From contig CM034401.1 of assembly GCA_019925095.2 (NCBI GenBank), positions 8,777,838-8,841,837 on the forward strand: a stretch of DNA of 64,000 bases, written 5' to 3'. Numbering within the stretch: the first letter of the stretch is position 1; each line of letters starts with the position of its first letter. This DNA is from Dendrolimus kikuchii (lineage: Eukaryota; Arthropoda; Insecta; Lepidoptera; Lasiocampidae). The notes under the pieces are model-generated. The model was given only the letters and a program-made list of their open reading frames with translations. It did not search any database and was not told the DNA's origin. This document shows positions 44,465-56,291 of the stretch, piece after piece. Position numbers and translations under genes: made by a program.

Positions 44465-44690
44465 TCTTTATAAATCGGCAGACAAACACACACATTGTAC
44501 ATTCCCAAGTTATGCTTGTGTTATGGGTAATATATAACGGATCACTCTAGGACCGATCCCAGACACCCAGACCATAGTAAATAACGGAAAATTAGTTTAC
44601 GAAATTTACCATGCTAGGAATCGAACCCGGAGCCTCTGCGCTGCAGTGAGGTCGGTGCGCTAAGACTTAGCCCACTCAACTACAGAGGCC
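44465..44690 (-). mobile_element. tRNA-derived SINE G, copy 1
   Basis: On the minus strand it begins 'ggcctctgtagttgagtggg' (A box TAGTTGAGTGG) and has GGTTCGATTCC, a perfect pol III B box, about 65 bases downstream; then 'accgatcccagac' antisense blocks and a tail with 'tttataaa'. The pol III promoter elements point to a tRNA-derived SINE. The acceptor and anticodon arms of a real tRNA are not present. Confidence 0.75.
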
Positions 44691-46794
44691 GTCATATTAA
44701 TATTTGTAATACATAATTGACTCTTCAATTACATCAATTCTCTCTTCTTCTTTTTGACCAAAGGGTTGGTTTTTACTTAGGACAATTGATCAAGATGTAT
44801 CTAGCAAGGTAGCGTACCCAGTCTTCTGACTTTTGGGAACCTTACCCATTGACTTCGATGACCTAGGCTCGATGTTAGGCTTATAGTATTAATATAAAGT
44901 AAATAAATGTCAATGTGCAGATTTATATTATTAGTTTATTGATATATATTAGTCAAAGGATTTTTCAAACGACTTTAAGAAAGAACGGAAGCCTCAGTTA
45001 TGCCCGTTTATTTTTTTATAATCGAATGTTAATATTATTTTTTAATTATAACATTAAAAAGTGTGTCAAAATAGTTAATATTAAAAGTAACTAAGTAGGT
45101 ACTTCATTTGATTTTCAAATTTGAATCTGACATTTTATAAATTTGCAATATCCAAATTCATAAAACAATGTATATCAAGCTTCTTTTAGTCAATATAACA
45201 TATATGTATGTATCACGTTTATCTTTAAGTGTTTCATATTCTCTGGTTTATTTATGGTTACATATTCATGGTAGTGTAATAATAATTATATAAATAAAAG
45301 CACGCGGGAAGAAATACTACCCCTATAAGAATGAAATATAATATAAAAATCGAAAGATATTTAAAAGAAAATTAAAAAAAAGAGGAGCGCAGACTGTACG
45401 AACGGCCGCGTTTGCTATGGAGTGGTTGCAGACGACCGTAAAAATAATGGTCGAGCTTCGCCTGAGCGACCCTACCTGTGCCAAGTGAACTCTACTGAAC
45501 TTGGTGTATAGTGGAAAGTGAAGTACATGTCATTAATTAATTATTTTCTTATTTTTAATAATTTGTAGTAAAGCATAACCTTAAATACTGCCGTTTGCCT
45601 TTCTCCTCCTTTATCACACTTCAGAAAATACAAGTTTTCGCAAAATATGGAAAATTTCATGAGAAAAGTATGCCGGAGGCGCAATATTATAAGTACATGT
45701 CTCAAGTTTTGTTATATTTATAGGTTATTTATATTATTATTAAGTGAAATCCGCACTGAAGACTGCTTTCTGGTATTGCATGTAAAATATTCTATTCTAT
45801 GTTTCCGCTTATGCTTATATCTTGGAAGCGTGATGTAATTAATAAGCGATTACAGAACAGAATAGATTCGAAAGTAACATTACAAACTGGGTAGACATTA
45901 AGATAGTGGTACGACGCACTGTCGCAGATAAAGCTCGAACGCGTATACCCCGTGGTTAATAGCTTACGATAAATACCTTTGGTGTGGCACAAGTAATAAG
46001 AAATAGCGCCTCATGTTTTAAGACAACAACAAATTTGTTCACGTTATTTTCGATTTGTATTCCTTGATTACACATACAATATGGTAGGTAGCAAATTTCA
46101 TGTAAATTTTAAAAGTTCTAAACGAATATATGTATCAAATACAATAATAATTTATTCTTATTATTGAAAGGTAATAAATCAAGGTAACAAATATCACACA
46201 AACAAGTGTTCACATCAGGATTTTACTACACTAATATCTGCAACGAGAAATTTTGTGATATTTCTTGTACATAATTGAATTTTAACTTTAAAAAAACATT
46301 TATTTACTAGAAATTTTATTTTAGCTTCATCTGCGTATATAACAAATTCATAACCCGGAGATTTTTTTAATCAATGTATCCTATAGTAATTATGTTAAAT
46401 TAACGTTTACGTATAACCAATTTCACTCCAGTACGTTTATCTTATTATTGTACTTATGTCTACATTACATATATATTAGTATTTATTAATGCGATTTCTA
46501 CACCATGCGAAATACAAAGGCCACAGAGAATTTGACACGTTTAACACGCTCATCACTTGTTACTCAGACCTCACCCGCTTAGTAGTTCCGCAGCACGCAA
46601 TGCTACTATTTTTAATTCTTCAGTGACACCTATTCTTTAACGATAACGAGAGTAAAGCAGTTGATAATAACAGTGAAAATTATTAGCTGTGTTTGTTTTG
46701 GGTGGGTCCAGAAAGTGTTGGCTAGATCATATAACGCAGAAAACGAAAATTTGAAGGTAAGCAGCCTGCGACGAATATGTATGTGTGTATGAAA
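44691..46794. other. No gene; small GC-rich patch at 45385-45500
   Basis: 45385-45500 ('cagactgtacgaacggccgc', 'gaccctacctgtgccaagtg') is GC-richer but unassigned. The rest is AT-rich, with frames below 80 codons. Confidence 0.5.
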
Positions 46795-47110
46795 TATGTC
46801 GGGGTCCCGGAGAGGAAGATATGCGCAAGATCTCCTCCTGTAATACCGCTGCAGGGAGCCCTTCAGCATCTAGGGAGCGGAGGAGCCATCCCCCTGTTGA
46901 CGAAGTCATTTTGCACTGCTTCCCGTCGCATTCTCAAGCAATGATGCGCTAAGATCAGCGTGGGCTTAACTACATTCTAAGTTTCACGCTCTTCCTGCCA
47001 TAAGCGCGGGGCACATGGGAGGAGGGTGGTTTTAGTGGAGTATTGCCTATGGGTTACCTCTCCACATAGAGGGAGGTACCTTGCCGAGTCTCCACACGTG
47101 CCGGCGATTG
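46795..47110 (+). mobile_element. Possible R1-type LINE 3' end
   Basis: GC-rich for this window, with 'gggaggagggtggttttagt' near 47018; a 'gggtggttttagt' phrase close to the end is characteristic of R1-clade LINE 3' regions as I remember them. No reverse transcriptase reading was found, so the call rests on that motif alone. Confidence 0.35.
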
Positions 47111-47199
47111 ACTCTAGTAGCTGCGCTATCTTCAGTGGCTTCACCTTTCATCGCTTTGGTCCAATCCCTAGCAAACGACCCGGTAGTGTGCGAAAGGCA

Positions 47200-47314
47200 T
47201 TTCCCCCGCTTCAAAAAAAAACGCATCGGCGTTGCTACCCAGCGCGAGAATGCGGCCAGCGTTTTGGGAACATTCCCAACCGACGAGGATTTGGGACCCA
47301 TATACTATGTGTAA
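47200..47314 (+). pseudogene. Fragment of repeat-borne 'QRGNAASVLGT' protein domain
   Basis: Reads KKRIGVATQRENAASVLGTF then PTDEDLGPIYYV and a stop at 47312-47314. The sequence 'gcgagaatgcggccagcgtt' is nearly identical to that of 19795-19830. Upstream of 47200 the similarity to the other fragments stops, at an A-run that could mark a junction. Part of a 77-codon open frame whose N-terminal half is unrelated. Confidence 0.55.
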
Positions 47315-47367
47315 TTTTTTTTTTACAAAATTGTATTTAATAGAATTGTTAATAATATACAAATAAT

Positions 47368-47561
47368 CGGCAGACCAACTTTTACTTGGGGCACAAAAAC
47401 ATATTTTTTATGTCTAAATTAAGCAAGTTAAGCTTGTGTTATGGGTAATATACAACGGACTACTCTGGGGCCGATCCCAGACACCCAGGCCAAATCGAAC
47501 TCGAAACCTATGCGTCTGAGCTAGGCCTGCAAAGGCTTAGCCAGTTCAACCACAGAGGCCT
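47368..47561 (-). mobile_element. tRNA-derived SINE G, copy 2
   Basis: Minus strand 'ggcctctgtggttgaactgg' start with a mutated A box, B-box remnant 'gagttcgattt', then the shared 'gggtgtctgggatcggcccc' block. More decayed than 44465-44690. Confidence 0.7.
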
Positions 47562-48644
47562 CTCAATAATTAATAATTAAATTAATAATAATTTAATTGA
47601 ATATACAAAAAAAAACATTTTCATTTGAATATTATGTCGATTTTTCGACCAAGTTACTAGTGGTCGTGTGCAAGTTTGATAAACACGTGGAGGGTTCCTG
47701 AATAAATACTTTCATTCTACTTTAAAAATTAACGTTTTTTTATTATTCTAACTATTGTTGATAACTCTGATACAACCAGCCTTTATTACGACATGGATTC
47801 GTGGTACTTAGCCCGTATATCGCTTACCGATATGTTTTTAATATAATGATTTATAAATATTATTTTTTAAATTTATTAACTATATATATTGATTCATATA
47901 ACAGATGTATAAAATTTATTATAGTGGAACACTTACAAGCCAATAGATGGCGCTGTGCAATAATTGATGTCACAAACGTTTCCCGAAACATACAAAGAAT
48001 ATGTACAAAATTTCAACGGCCTAGGCCTGCGAGGAACAACATTAGCCTCTCTGGAAGATCTTCCTTTAAAACGGAGGAGCATTCCATCTCGCTCCTCCGC
48101 CCTATAAGGGTCACCCCCTTCATTATATTTTTATTTTTCTATAAATATTTAATTTTTCTAGAAAATTTCATTTTTCAACAAATAAATCTGGAATTCAGGG
48201 CGATCTGGAATTGTGATTTTGTGTTAATGTTTATTTGTTTCCTTTTTACAACACAAAGAGCGTTTCGATCATGTATTTATCTAATTGAGATATTTTATGT
48301 ACCAAAATATAATATAGTTGCATTGGGATGGATGTGAAATTAACAGAAAAGAAGCCGCGCGGATTGCTCTAGTCTCAAATAAAATATAATTTGAAACGTG
48401 TAAATATAAAACACGATTAAGACCGTATTATGTAATGTATAAGCGTGACAAACTTGACGTAAACACGAAACTGTAATATTTCTTGTGTAAATTTATTCAT
48501 TGCATTTACACTTTACGCCTGTAAATTAAAAAGAAATGTTATGTTGCCCTTAATTCGTATTATTTATAAACGAGGTAATTTCTTTAGGCCAACATGTATA
48601 AATCTATAATACCGTATACATTTGAAAATCAGCTAAGTACGTTA
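47562..48644. other. No gene supported; long AT-rich frame 47801-48337
   Basis: The 178-codon open frame is the longest in the window but is rich in Ile, Phe, Tyr and Asn as expected of random AT-rich sequence, and no domain was recognised. 47935-48115 is slightly GC-richer. Confidence 0.4.
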
Positions 48645-49019
48645 TCAATCCCTTAGAAGATGGGGCGGCCGCTAGTGTGGGATGCGACTTTTGTTGACAC
48701 CCTGGCCCCGTCACATCTTCCAACGAGCGAGCCAGGGGCTGGCAACGCCGCAGCTTTAACTGAAGACGGCAAACGGTACAAATATGGAGCCTTAGGAAAA
48801 GATTACATATTTGTGCCGTTTGGGGTTGAAATATTGGGCCCGTGGGATCCATCGTCAAAGAGTTTCTTTAAATAAAGTAAGAAACTCTTTGACACTACCC
48901 GTGATCAGAAGGCTTGCGCATATTTTGCTCAGAGAATTAGTATTGCTATACAGCGTGGCCATGCAGTCACACTTCTGGGCAGGCTTCCTGCTGGCGGTGA
49001 TCTGGTACATAATTTATAA
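48645..49019 (+). pseudogene. Longest copy of the 'QRGNAASVLGT' repeat-borne domain, frameshifted
   Basis: First frame (48660-48873): GRPLVWDATFVDTLAPSHLP, then AGNAAALTEDGKRYKYGALG and DYIFVPFGVEILGPWDPSSK. After a stop, the reading continues one frame over from 48877: KKLFDTTRDQKACAYFAQRI, then SIAIQRGHAVTLLGRLPAGG to a TAA at 49018. Joined conceptually the two halves parallel the 19640-19859 fragment. The conserved D...K.KY...F.P..vE spacing reminded me of nuclease-like domains, but that is speculation. Upstream sequence lacks homology, so this is a truncated, disabled copy of a mobile-element protein tail. Confidence 0.6.
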
Positions 49020-49279
49020 GTTCAGATTTAATTTATTTCAGTGACGGTTATATTTAGTTATTGTTTATAGATCCCCGCATATTAAAGAGTACAAGTACAA
49101 GTGAAGAACATTTATTAAATTTATCATTTTTCAATGGAACCCCAACAAAGTATTGAATTTAAAATACCCACATAACGCAATAACTACTCAACGGATCTTC
49201 ATCACTTCGTATCACTTTGAATTTTTCCCAATTCTCTAATTTTTTTTTCTCTAATTTTTTTCACATCCAATCAAAATTA

Positions 49280-49470
49280 CATACATACATACATACATAA
49301 CTTCACGCCAGTTCCCTTGCGGGGTAGGCACGAACAACAGAGTGTCATTTAGGCTTATTCTTACACACCTCACTTGCCTCTTTGACATTCATAACTCTTG
49401 TCATGCAAGCTCGTCTGTTCTTAAGGCTCCTGACATCACCTTCTGCTAGTACACGATCAATTTGATCATG
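49280..49470 (-). mobile_element. LINE family C, 5'-truncated, copy 4
   Basis: Bounded by aatcaaaatta at 49269-49279 and 49471-49481 (11-bp duplication), with a (TACA)n tail on the left. Nearly identical to copy 1 from 'gatcaaattgatcgtgtact' onward. Confidence 0.9.
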
Positions 49471-49481
49471 AATCAAAATTA

Positions 49482-52400
49482 TTTGTGCAAAACACGGTTA
49501 TAGGATCTATATGTTTAAGATTTTGATGTATTCCCATTCGTGCATATAACATTATTAAAATAAATATTTTTTTGCAGACTAACATTTGTTAGGTCAAAAA
49601 TCGACTATTCTAGCACAATTGGGTAAGTAAGTAATACATTTTAAAATAAATTCAAATAAATTTTTCATATTTTTATATGAAGATTGTCTTATTTCATTTG
49701 AATCCCTGATTTTTTCAGTAATGTTAAAATATAAATAGTGCAAGGCGCGCAACGCGCGATTCAAAATATGATAGCTTCGGCCGTTACCGAGATTTTCCCG
49801 ATTATTAAAAATCACAGTGTTGAACTCAATCAATACACGTATTAAGCTCTCGTAATTTTTTTTATTTCAAATCTAGCTAGTAGATTATCTTCATCACTTC
49901 CAGGACTTATACACTATTTCACTCGTGGAAGTTATTACGTCATAACTTGGTACGCTCATACAAAATTTAGGAGCCTGAGGTGTTTTCCAATATAAAAATG
50001 TATTTCAATTAAGTCAACTGTTAATTACCCTACTGTTAAAGCAGGCTTACTACACTCCCATTTGTGGTAACGCCGTTAACTCACCAGTGTGGAACTGGTC
50101 TTACTTACCTCACAGTTTCGTAAGAAGGCCTGCCGCTCTAGATAAGGATTACAGGCGACCGGCTAATTACATGAAATAGATACTGGGGCCTCAAAAGGTT
50201 TATGTTATATGATCAGTAGAGTCCCGTTGCCTTATTTTGGAAAATAAAAATAATTACTTAATACGTAACTTAATTCTTACTAATATATAAATGGTATAGA
50301 ATCTCTGTCCCAGAATACAATTAATTGTATTTTTAAAAGGTCACAGAACACTTGCCTTAATAAAGAACCTTCAAGGAGTTGAAAATTTGTATGGACGAAC
50401 CAATAATTCGTTAATTAAGGGAAATTCATAAGGAATTTTTTAGTTCAGTGTTAATATAATATGTTTTATGTAATAGCAACTTTTTTTGTAAATTTGGGGC
50501 AAATATTGTTTAAAATAAAAATAACTGACTAACAAGCAACCTATATACATAATTATTACTATTTTACACATATTATTGCAACCGCGTTCAGGGTATTATG
50601 ATGTGTGAAAATAACAGACAAAATAAACAGAGAAAATTATCTAATTTTCCTTACTAAGAAACTAAGCTACGAAATCTTTATTTAAGCATGTATTGTAATA
50701 ATACTAATATTCCCAATAGTGATCATTAATATATAATGTAATTAATTAAAATATTACTAAGTTGCTTTTCCGAATAATTAACCGAAAAGGGGCCAATTTT
50801 AAATCCAGAAGCTACTCGTCTTAGTCTAATCAGGAATCAACCGCTAAATTAAATCGCGTGACAGTACTCCTAATCCCTTAAACAGATTATCTGAGTGCTG
50901 ACAAAAACAAAAGGTAGCCAACCACTTGAGCACCCTACCTTTTAAAGACTAATTCACATTCTACCGCTCACCTCCGTCCGATATCGTAAAAACCCTCCAC
51001 ATAAAAACGCTCAATATTAAAAAGAAAATCGTGTCTGGTACTTTTACACCGCGAATGAACGTTGACGACGAAAACATGTTTTCGTCGATGTGCCATTGTG
51101 TGTGTTATTTTTTACTGCCATCTTATATATTAAATATTGCATGTTCTATTTAAAACCTATTGTTTAGTTTACCAATATAAATCTTTCTTTCGAAAATGTT
51201 CGAGAAAAAAAAATACATGTAAACTATAAATGCTATGCCGTTTAAAACTACTTTTTAACGGATTTAAAGGATAACATAATGACTCATATTAGTTTTAATG
51301 TTTTAATTAGTATTAATGTGTACTATAAAACTTATCTACGTCGTACTCGTTGAATTTTATACATTATAGTTATTTTTTATCAAAACTAAATTTATTTTAC
51401 TGCTGATTTACAACATTTAAGACACGCAAAGAACAAACGATGTAAAAAAAAACTCTCCAGTAAACATGTTTAGCTCATAACTGAAGTATTATTTGATGAG
51501 ATAAAATAAACAAATTTTAATAATTAAAATATAATTTCAATTATATCTAGGATTCTAGAAAACGTAAAATAATGGTTACGTTGTCACAGAGATGTAAACT
51601 AAATAGGTGAATTTAATGTTCATAGAGTTACTATAAAAAGTGTCTATTGAAGAATTAATAGTATTTCTGAACGCGAAAATACACAAAACGGTGTATAAGT
51701 TGTTCCTTATCCCATTCACACCATATTTGTATGCGGAGCACGCGACTGGCTATATCTTTTCACGGTCTTCATAAGGGTTTGTGCCTGCGGTTGCGAAGTA
51801 GTTATAAACTGCCACTAAAGGCAACAGAGTGAGCCCGCTTCACGTAAAGACACTTAACGTACGCGTTTGATCATGCCTTTATCTTTTTATGCGCGGCTTA
51901 ATATTACGTAGCCGATTAAGGTTATTGGATCGATATTTGCGCTTTTGGTTTGTCGACATTTTTACATATTTATTGTGTCATTGTGGATTTTGTTTTTAAT
52001 GCTTGTTTATAATTTGCTCTTTTCAAACTTCGAATTTATATAACGAAGCACGTAGAAATTTGAGAACTATTTTATTTTAATTAAGAACGAAGACTGCACG
52101 ATACACAGCGGTTATACAGTGTTATAATACAAGATTACCTTCATTATTGTAAAACATAAATAACTTTACAATTTATTCTGTTTTTTATTACACAAATTAT
52201 AAAATGTTCATACAGCAAATACTAGTTTAGATATTAAATAGCGCTACTAGTAGTTACAAATGCTATTAACTGTACATAACATTTTCTATAAGATTAATAA
52301 AGATAAAATGTCATTTTATATTTAAGTTATTCGTTACCTACTTAATTTGTCTCTATATATTCTTTAATAATAAAAAGTACCTCACTCAAGGTAAGAGAAT

Positions 52401-52744
52401 TTTGTACGAAAATCACAAGAAAGCTCTCTCTTTAAGATGCTCAATCACGAAAGCAATTAATGGAGATTACCCTCATTCATTATTAATATTAAAATTAAGA
52501 AGCAATTATTAAACATTACGTTACATATGGCATTTCTCTCATATTTTAGACAGTGTGAAAGATATAATGTATTCCATGTAGTACTCCTCTATGATGTCAC
52601 TTTACATTCGGAGTTTTTCTGCATATTTTCTCATGAAAATAATGTCTTGTGTTTAGCAAGCGCTGTCTATATTATATTTTATTTATCATGAATTTTTAAG
52701 TGTAATATGTACATTTATGTGAGCAAGGTAGTGTGTTTATATGT
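49482..52744. other. AT-rich stretch, no gene; possible Penelope-like relic 51244-51490
   Basis: 51244-51270 ('aaaactactttttaacgg') resembles the arm start of the 17781 copy and 51447-51485 ('aaactctccagtaaacatgt') resembles its 3' region, suggesting an old minus-strand relic. A perfect palindrome lies at 51066-51087. No supported frame in over 3 kb. Confidence 0.45.
51066..51087. repeat. Perfect 22-bp palindrome
   Basis: The half-site CGACGAAAACA is followed directly by its reverse complement. Confidence 0.85.
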
Positions 52745-52747
52745 GTG

Positions 52748-53062
52748 TATTTTTTATTGCACGAGTCCAGCGCACAGGCAGATAGCGCATCCGATGGAAA
52801 TCTGCCCATCGCCTATGGACATTTGCAACACCAAAGGTGCTACAAATGCGCTGCCGCTTTCTTAAGGGAGACTGGAACCTGACCACTAATGCCGGAACCA
52901 ACTCAAGGTTGTTATGGGGGCATACTCTAAACTAGGGGTGGTAGCCATCCAGACGCGTAAACACCCTACCACCTGGTTGTAGGTTGTTTTGTCACCTCTT
53001 AGTATAAGCCGCCCGCCCGGCCACAAGGAAATTGTATTCATTCTCCGTTCCTGCATCGATAT
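52748..53062 (-). mobile_element. Family A retroposon, near full length, diverged
   Basis: 'tttttattgcacgagtccag', 'cgcctatggacatttgcaac' and 'ctccgttcctgcatcgat' span the unit; the 'aggcagacggcccac' block is altered to 'aggcagatagcgcatcc'. Confidence 0.75.
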
Positions 53063-53357
53063 GCTATAAATTTAAATGCACAAATTTAGACATTCCAAAG
53101 GGACGACAAACTATTGATTAAATTCTAAGCTGTTTTTTCATTTCTCATATTCTGAAAGTACGCTTGGAGTTGCCTGCCACAGGGATGAAAACAGTACTTT
53201 TTGTCCCTGAGTAACGATTTTCCCTGCTGTCAACACATATAAAAACTATGCGAACCATATATACATGCAACTCATATCACACCTTTTTCACAACCGCCGT
53301 GAAATCGTGACATAAATTGTAATAAAAAAACAATAACATGCAATTTAGTAACATCAT

Positions 53358-53525
53358 AGATAGATAGATAACACTTTATTATACACCAATACAAAAATGA
53401 ACTTAGACTAAATAAAAAATGTAGTTATGTATAAAGGGCGGTCTTATCGCTAAAAAGCGATCTCTTCCAGACAACCCCAGGAATGAATTGATATGATAAT
53501 GGCGATGGTGGTATACGTCACATAT
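53358..53525 (-). mobile_element. LINE family D 3' end nested in element X
   Basis: TAGATAGATAG tail, 'aacactttattatacaccaa', 'gggcggtcttatcgctaaaa', 'gatctcttccagacaacccc' and 'ggcgatggtggtatacg'. The following (TA)n tract is probably the AT-rich upstream part of its 3' UTR, expanded. Confidence 0.65.
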
Positions 53526-53566
53526 AGTACGAACTACTTACATTTTAATAATAAATACATACATAT

Positions 53567-53578
<12 letters not shown>

Positions 53579-53626
<48 letters not shown>

Positions 53627-53647
53627 GTATATATATATATATGTGTG

Positions 53648-53688
<41 letters not shown>

Positions 53689-53712
53689 ATATATATATAT
53701 ATATATGCATAC
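53579..53712. repeat. Large (TA)n microsatellite with TATG interruptions
   Basis: About 130 bases of TA repeats broken by short (TATG)n runs at 53613-53628, 53641-53652 and 53680-53687. The 124-codon Tyr/Ile frame across it is an artefact. Confidence 0.95.
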
Positions 53713-54647
53713 ATTTTATATATTACATAGATATATACTTAATATACATATCATACAAATATATATCTACAAAATATATAAATGTTTCATCCTTTTATCA
53801 TCATCATCATTTTATGCTTACTTACTTTTCACTAAATTATTATTTTATTTATATAAATTTGAGCTAAATATTTACTATTATTAGTGACAAAAAATATTGG
53901 CTGGTAGAATGCCACAGGTAAAAAAATAAATACTTTACGTTTCATATGTAACGTATTAAATGAGTTCATCAGATTTAGGCACGGATTTAACGCCCGATTT
54001 AATTATAGAAGTAAATGTTTCATTAGTTTTTATTTACTTCCATCATATTCGTAATGTAAAGCAGAGTGTTAATCTCGCGTGAAAGGCCTATTTAAACACT
54101 CGAACTATTCGCGATCTCGCTACACTCGTGCGCCAAACCATTTCATGCTTATGTACTTTCACCCCTCCTGTGACAATCTACTATTACGATGTCTTCAAAT
54201 CTAATTTTTGAAAAATATATAGAAGAAACTCGGCGGGTAACAAAAGACAGTCGCTCTCAACAAAGTTTCTTAAAGAGGAGCCTTTTGTTTTACAATCGAG
54301 TTACATTAGAGCATTCGTTTGCCGAACAATGGCCATAATGGGCAATGACCGGGAGACGACGTGCAACGTGTCGAATGTGATTGCAGACTACTTCTTTCTT
54401 TCAGTTGCGAAGTATTGCCAGGAAGAAAAAAGGAAAACAGTTACAATATGATAAGTGTATAATGCCGTATTATTAGAAATAGTAATTCCTTAAGAGCTTA
54501 CTAGAATACTGTTCGTTTCCTTAAAAATGGGAATGCCTAAGCCCAGTAGTGTGACGTTTAAAGGTTTAATATTCGTAAGTTCGTTTGTTTGTTTTATATT
54601 GGTTTTACGTGTTTGTTTATTCTGGTTCGAAATTAAGTACATGAGTA

Positions 54648-55127
54648 AGCTAGAGATCCGACATGATAATAGGTAGTAAAATCTAACAGTTTCAGTGCGG
54701 AAACAAACTTGAAGCTAGAACCTAAAAGTAAATCCGTAGTTTTCTATATTTGGTAAACCAATTATTATTATTATCAGCAAGTAATACTTGTACTAATATC
54801 ATATTTTTAACTTGTTACCACAATCCCGTTAGATGTGAAATAATATCTACGAGAAAACTCCCGGTCTTTAAACTAAAGTCCTGAATTTATATATAAGTAA
54901 TTTAGAGATCACACATGAAAATAGGAAAATCTGACAGCGCTAGTTGCGGAAACGCACTTGAAGCTAGCGACGCCAAAAAGGGAATCCGTAGTTGTCTATA
55001 CTTAGTAAGAGAATTATTGTTATTATCAGGGAGTATTACTTGTACTAACAACTTATCTGTTACAACAATGCCGAGTTAAATATGAAATAATACGAGGAAA
55101 CTCCCGGTCTTTAGACTAAAGTCCCGT
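54648..55127 (+). repeat. Diverged tandem duplication, ~252-bp period, two copies
   Basis: Unit 1 (54648-54893) and unit 2 (54900-55127) share 'tagagatc..acatga.aat', 'gcggaaac..acttgaagcta', 'aatccgtagtt', 'tacttgtactaa', 'gaaataat' and 'aaactcccggtcttta' in order with equal spacing. The two differ at perhaps one base in four, so the duplication is old. It is unrelated to the other families here and not coding. Confidence 0.75.
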
Positions 55128-55244
55128 TCGAATCACGAACAATAGATAGTTAGGAGCGAAGTCGTTTTAAACATTCTGCGACGGTTGAGTTTTCACGTTA
55201 CCGATTTACGCACGATTGGCTCGCGTAACCGGGGACCCCGTTTA

Positions 55245-55262
55245 CGTAAAGGCGCCTTTACG
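55245..55262. repeat. Perfect 18-bp palindrome in a CpG-rich patch
   Basis: CGTAAAGGCGCCTTTACG is its own reverse complement. The surrounding 55200-55280 is CpG-rich and repeats 'gcgtaa' and 'tttacg' words; the 64-codon frame over it was not recognised. Confidence 0.8.
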
Positions 55263-55544
55263 CGTAATAGCGTAACTCATGTCAAATTGCTGACTGTGAC
55301 ACGTTTAGCAAGATACGGCAGCCCTATGTTTTTAGCGTTCAGCTTCATACAATTTACGCGACAGCTATTTCTTCGATAATATTGGCTGAGTTTGGAAAAT
55401 AGTAAGTAACTTTGATTGGAAAGGAGTTCGTAAATTTAATAATTTTTATTATATTAAATATAATTAAAAAAAACTAAATTATAAATAAATTACACTACAA
55501 AAAAACGTAGAAATTAAATACTATTATAAACATATTTATAAGTA

Positions 55545-55700
55545 AAAGATGTAATCCAGATCGCTGTCGATGGGGAGCGTTCCCAAAATGCTGGCCGCAT
55601 TCCCACGTTGTATGGCAACGTTAATCCTTTGCCCTAAATATAGAGCAACCCTTTGGTCACGCGAGACTTCTTCCAATCGCCGTTCGTGAATTATTTTGTG
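55545..55700 (-). pseudogene. Fragment of repeat-borne 'QRGNAASVLGT' protein domain
   Basis: Minus-strand reading: RRLEEVSRDQRVALYLGQRI, then NVAIQRGNAASILGTLPIDS and DLDYIFYL followed by a stop. The 'SRDQ/REQ...YLGQRI.VA.QRGNAAS.LGT' core matches the fragments at 19640, 47200 and 48645. The sequence is open over the fragment but lacks everything upstream. Confidence 0.6.
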
Positions 55701-55989
55701 GTTATATATGATCTCATTATGGAGTTAACTTCAAAATCAATTCTCCTTTCTGTTAATATTTACTCTCCAGCCGGTGTATTATATCTCTGTGGTAATTTTT
55801 TACAAAATCTCATTGACTGAAATAGTAGATTGTTACACGAGAGGTGAAAGTGACCTATTTAGGCACGAGATAGTTTGGTGCACGAACGTTGCGAGGGCAC
55901 TAATAATTCGAGTGTAATAATAACTCTTCCACCCGAGGTTAAGAAAGACTCTGCTTTCATATTGAATATGAATAAACAAACAACTAGTT

Positions 55990-56087
55990 AATAAAACTAC
56001 GTTTTAACGGTTTTAAGCGCGGTAATTTATTTGATTTTGGTTTTTCCGACATTTCGGTCACTTTTCAGTGGCCGTGATCACAACACG
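55990..56087 (-). mobile_element. Penelope-like element copy 4, 3' arm only
   Basis: A 98-bp insertion flanked by aacaactagtt at 55979-55989 and 56088-56098 (11-bp duplication). It starts 'ataaaactacgttttaacgg' exactly like copies 1 and 3 and breaks off after 'cagtggccgtgatcac'. Thus the extreme 3' end alone was inserted, into element X copy 3. Confidence 0.9.
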
Positions 56088-56291
56088 AACAACTAGTTCT
56101 CTAATAGCATCAGGCGTTAAATCTATATCTAAATCCGATGAAAAGTCATCACGTACGTCACATATAAAATGTCAAGTTTTTTTCCGTGGCATTCTACTAG
56201 CCAGTATTTTTTTGTCACTGATTATAGTAAATATTTAGGTCAAATGATGTAAATAAAATTATAATTTAGTGAAAAGTGATTTATAAGTTTT

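Larger units (their letters stand above)
53135..54185 (+). mobile_element. Element X copy 2, with LINE D and (TA)n inside
   Basis: The left part at 53135-53345 ('tctgaaagtacgcttggagt', minus-strand ORF remnant), an insertion from about 53358 to 53800, then the spacer block at 53857, ATG of the MSSSDL peptide at 53960 and the right hairpin end ('gaaaggcctatttaaacact' to 'gtgacaatctactatt'). Both ORFs are broken or truncated. Confidence 0.6.

Noticed and set aside
46727..46909. Minus-strand frame 'SLDAEGLPAAVLQEEILRI' as a host exon
   Set aside because: Lies in the GC-rich region that looks like a LINE 3' end, has no homologue I know and no splice signals.
47801..48337. 178-codon open frame, the longest in the window
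   Set aside because: Composition is that of random AT-rich sequence, with no domain, no conserved motif and no splice or start context.
53493..53867. 124-codon Tyr/Ile-rich frame
   Set aside because: It is the translation of a (TA)n microsatellite.
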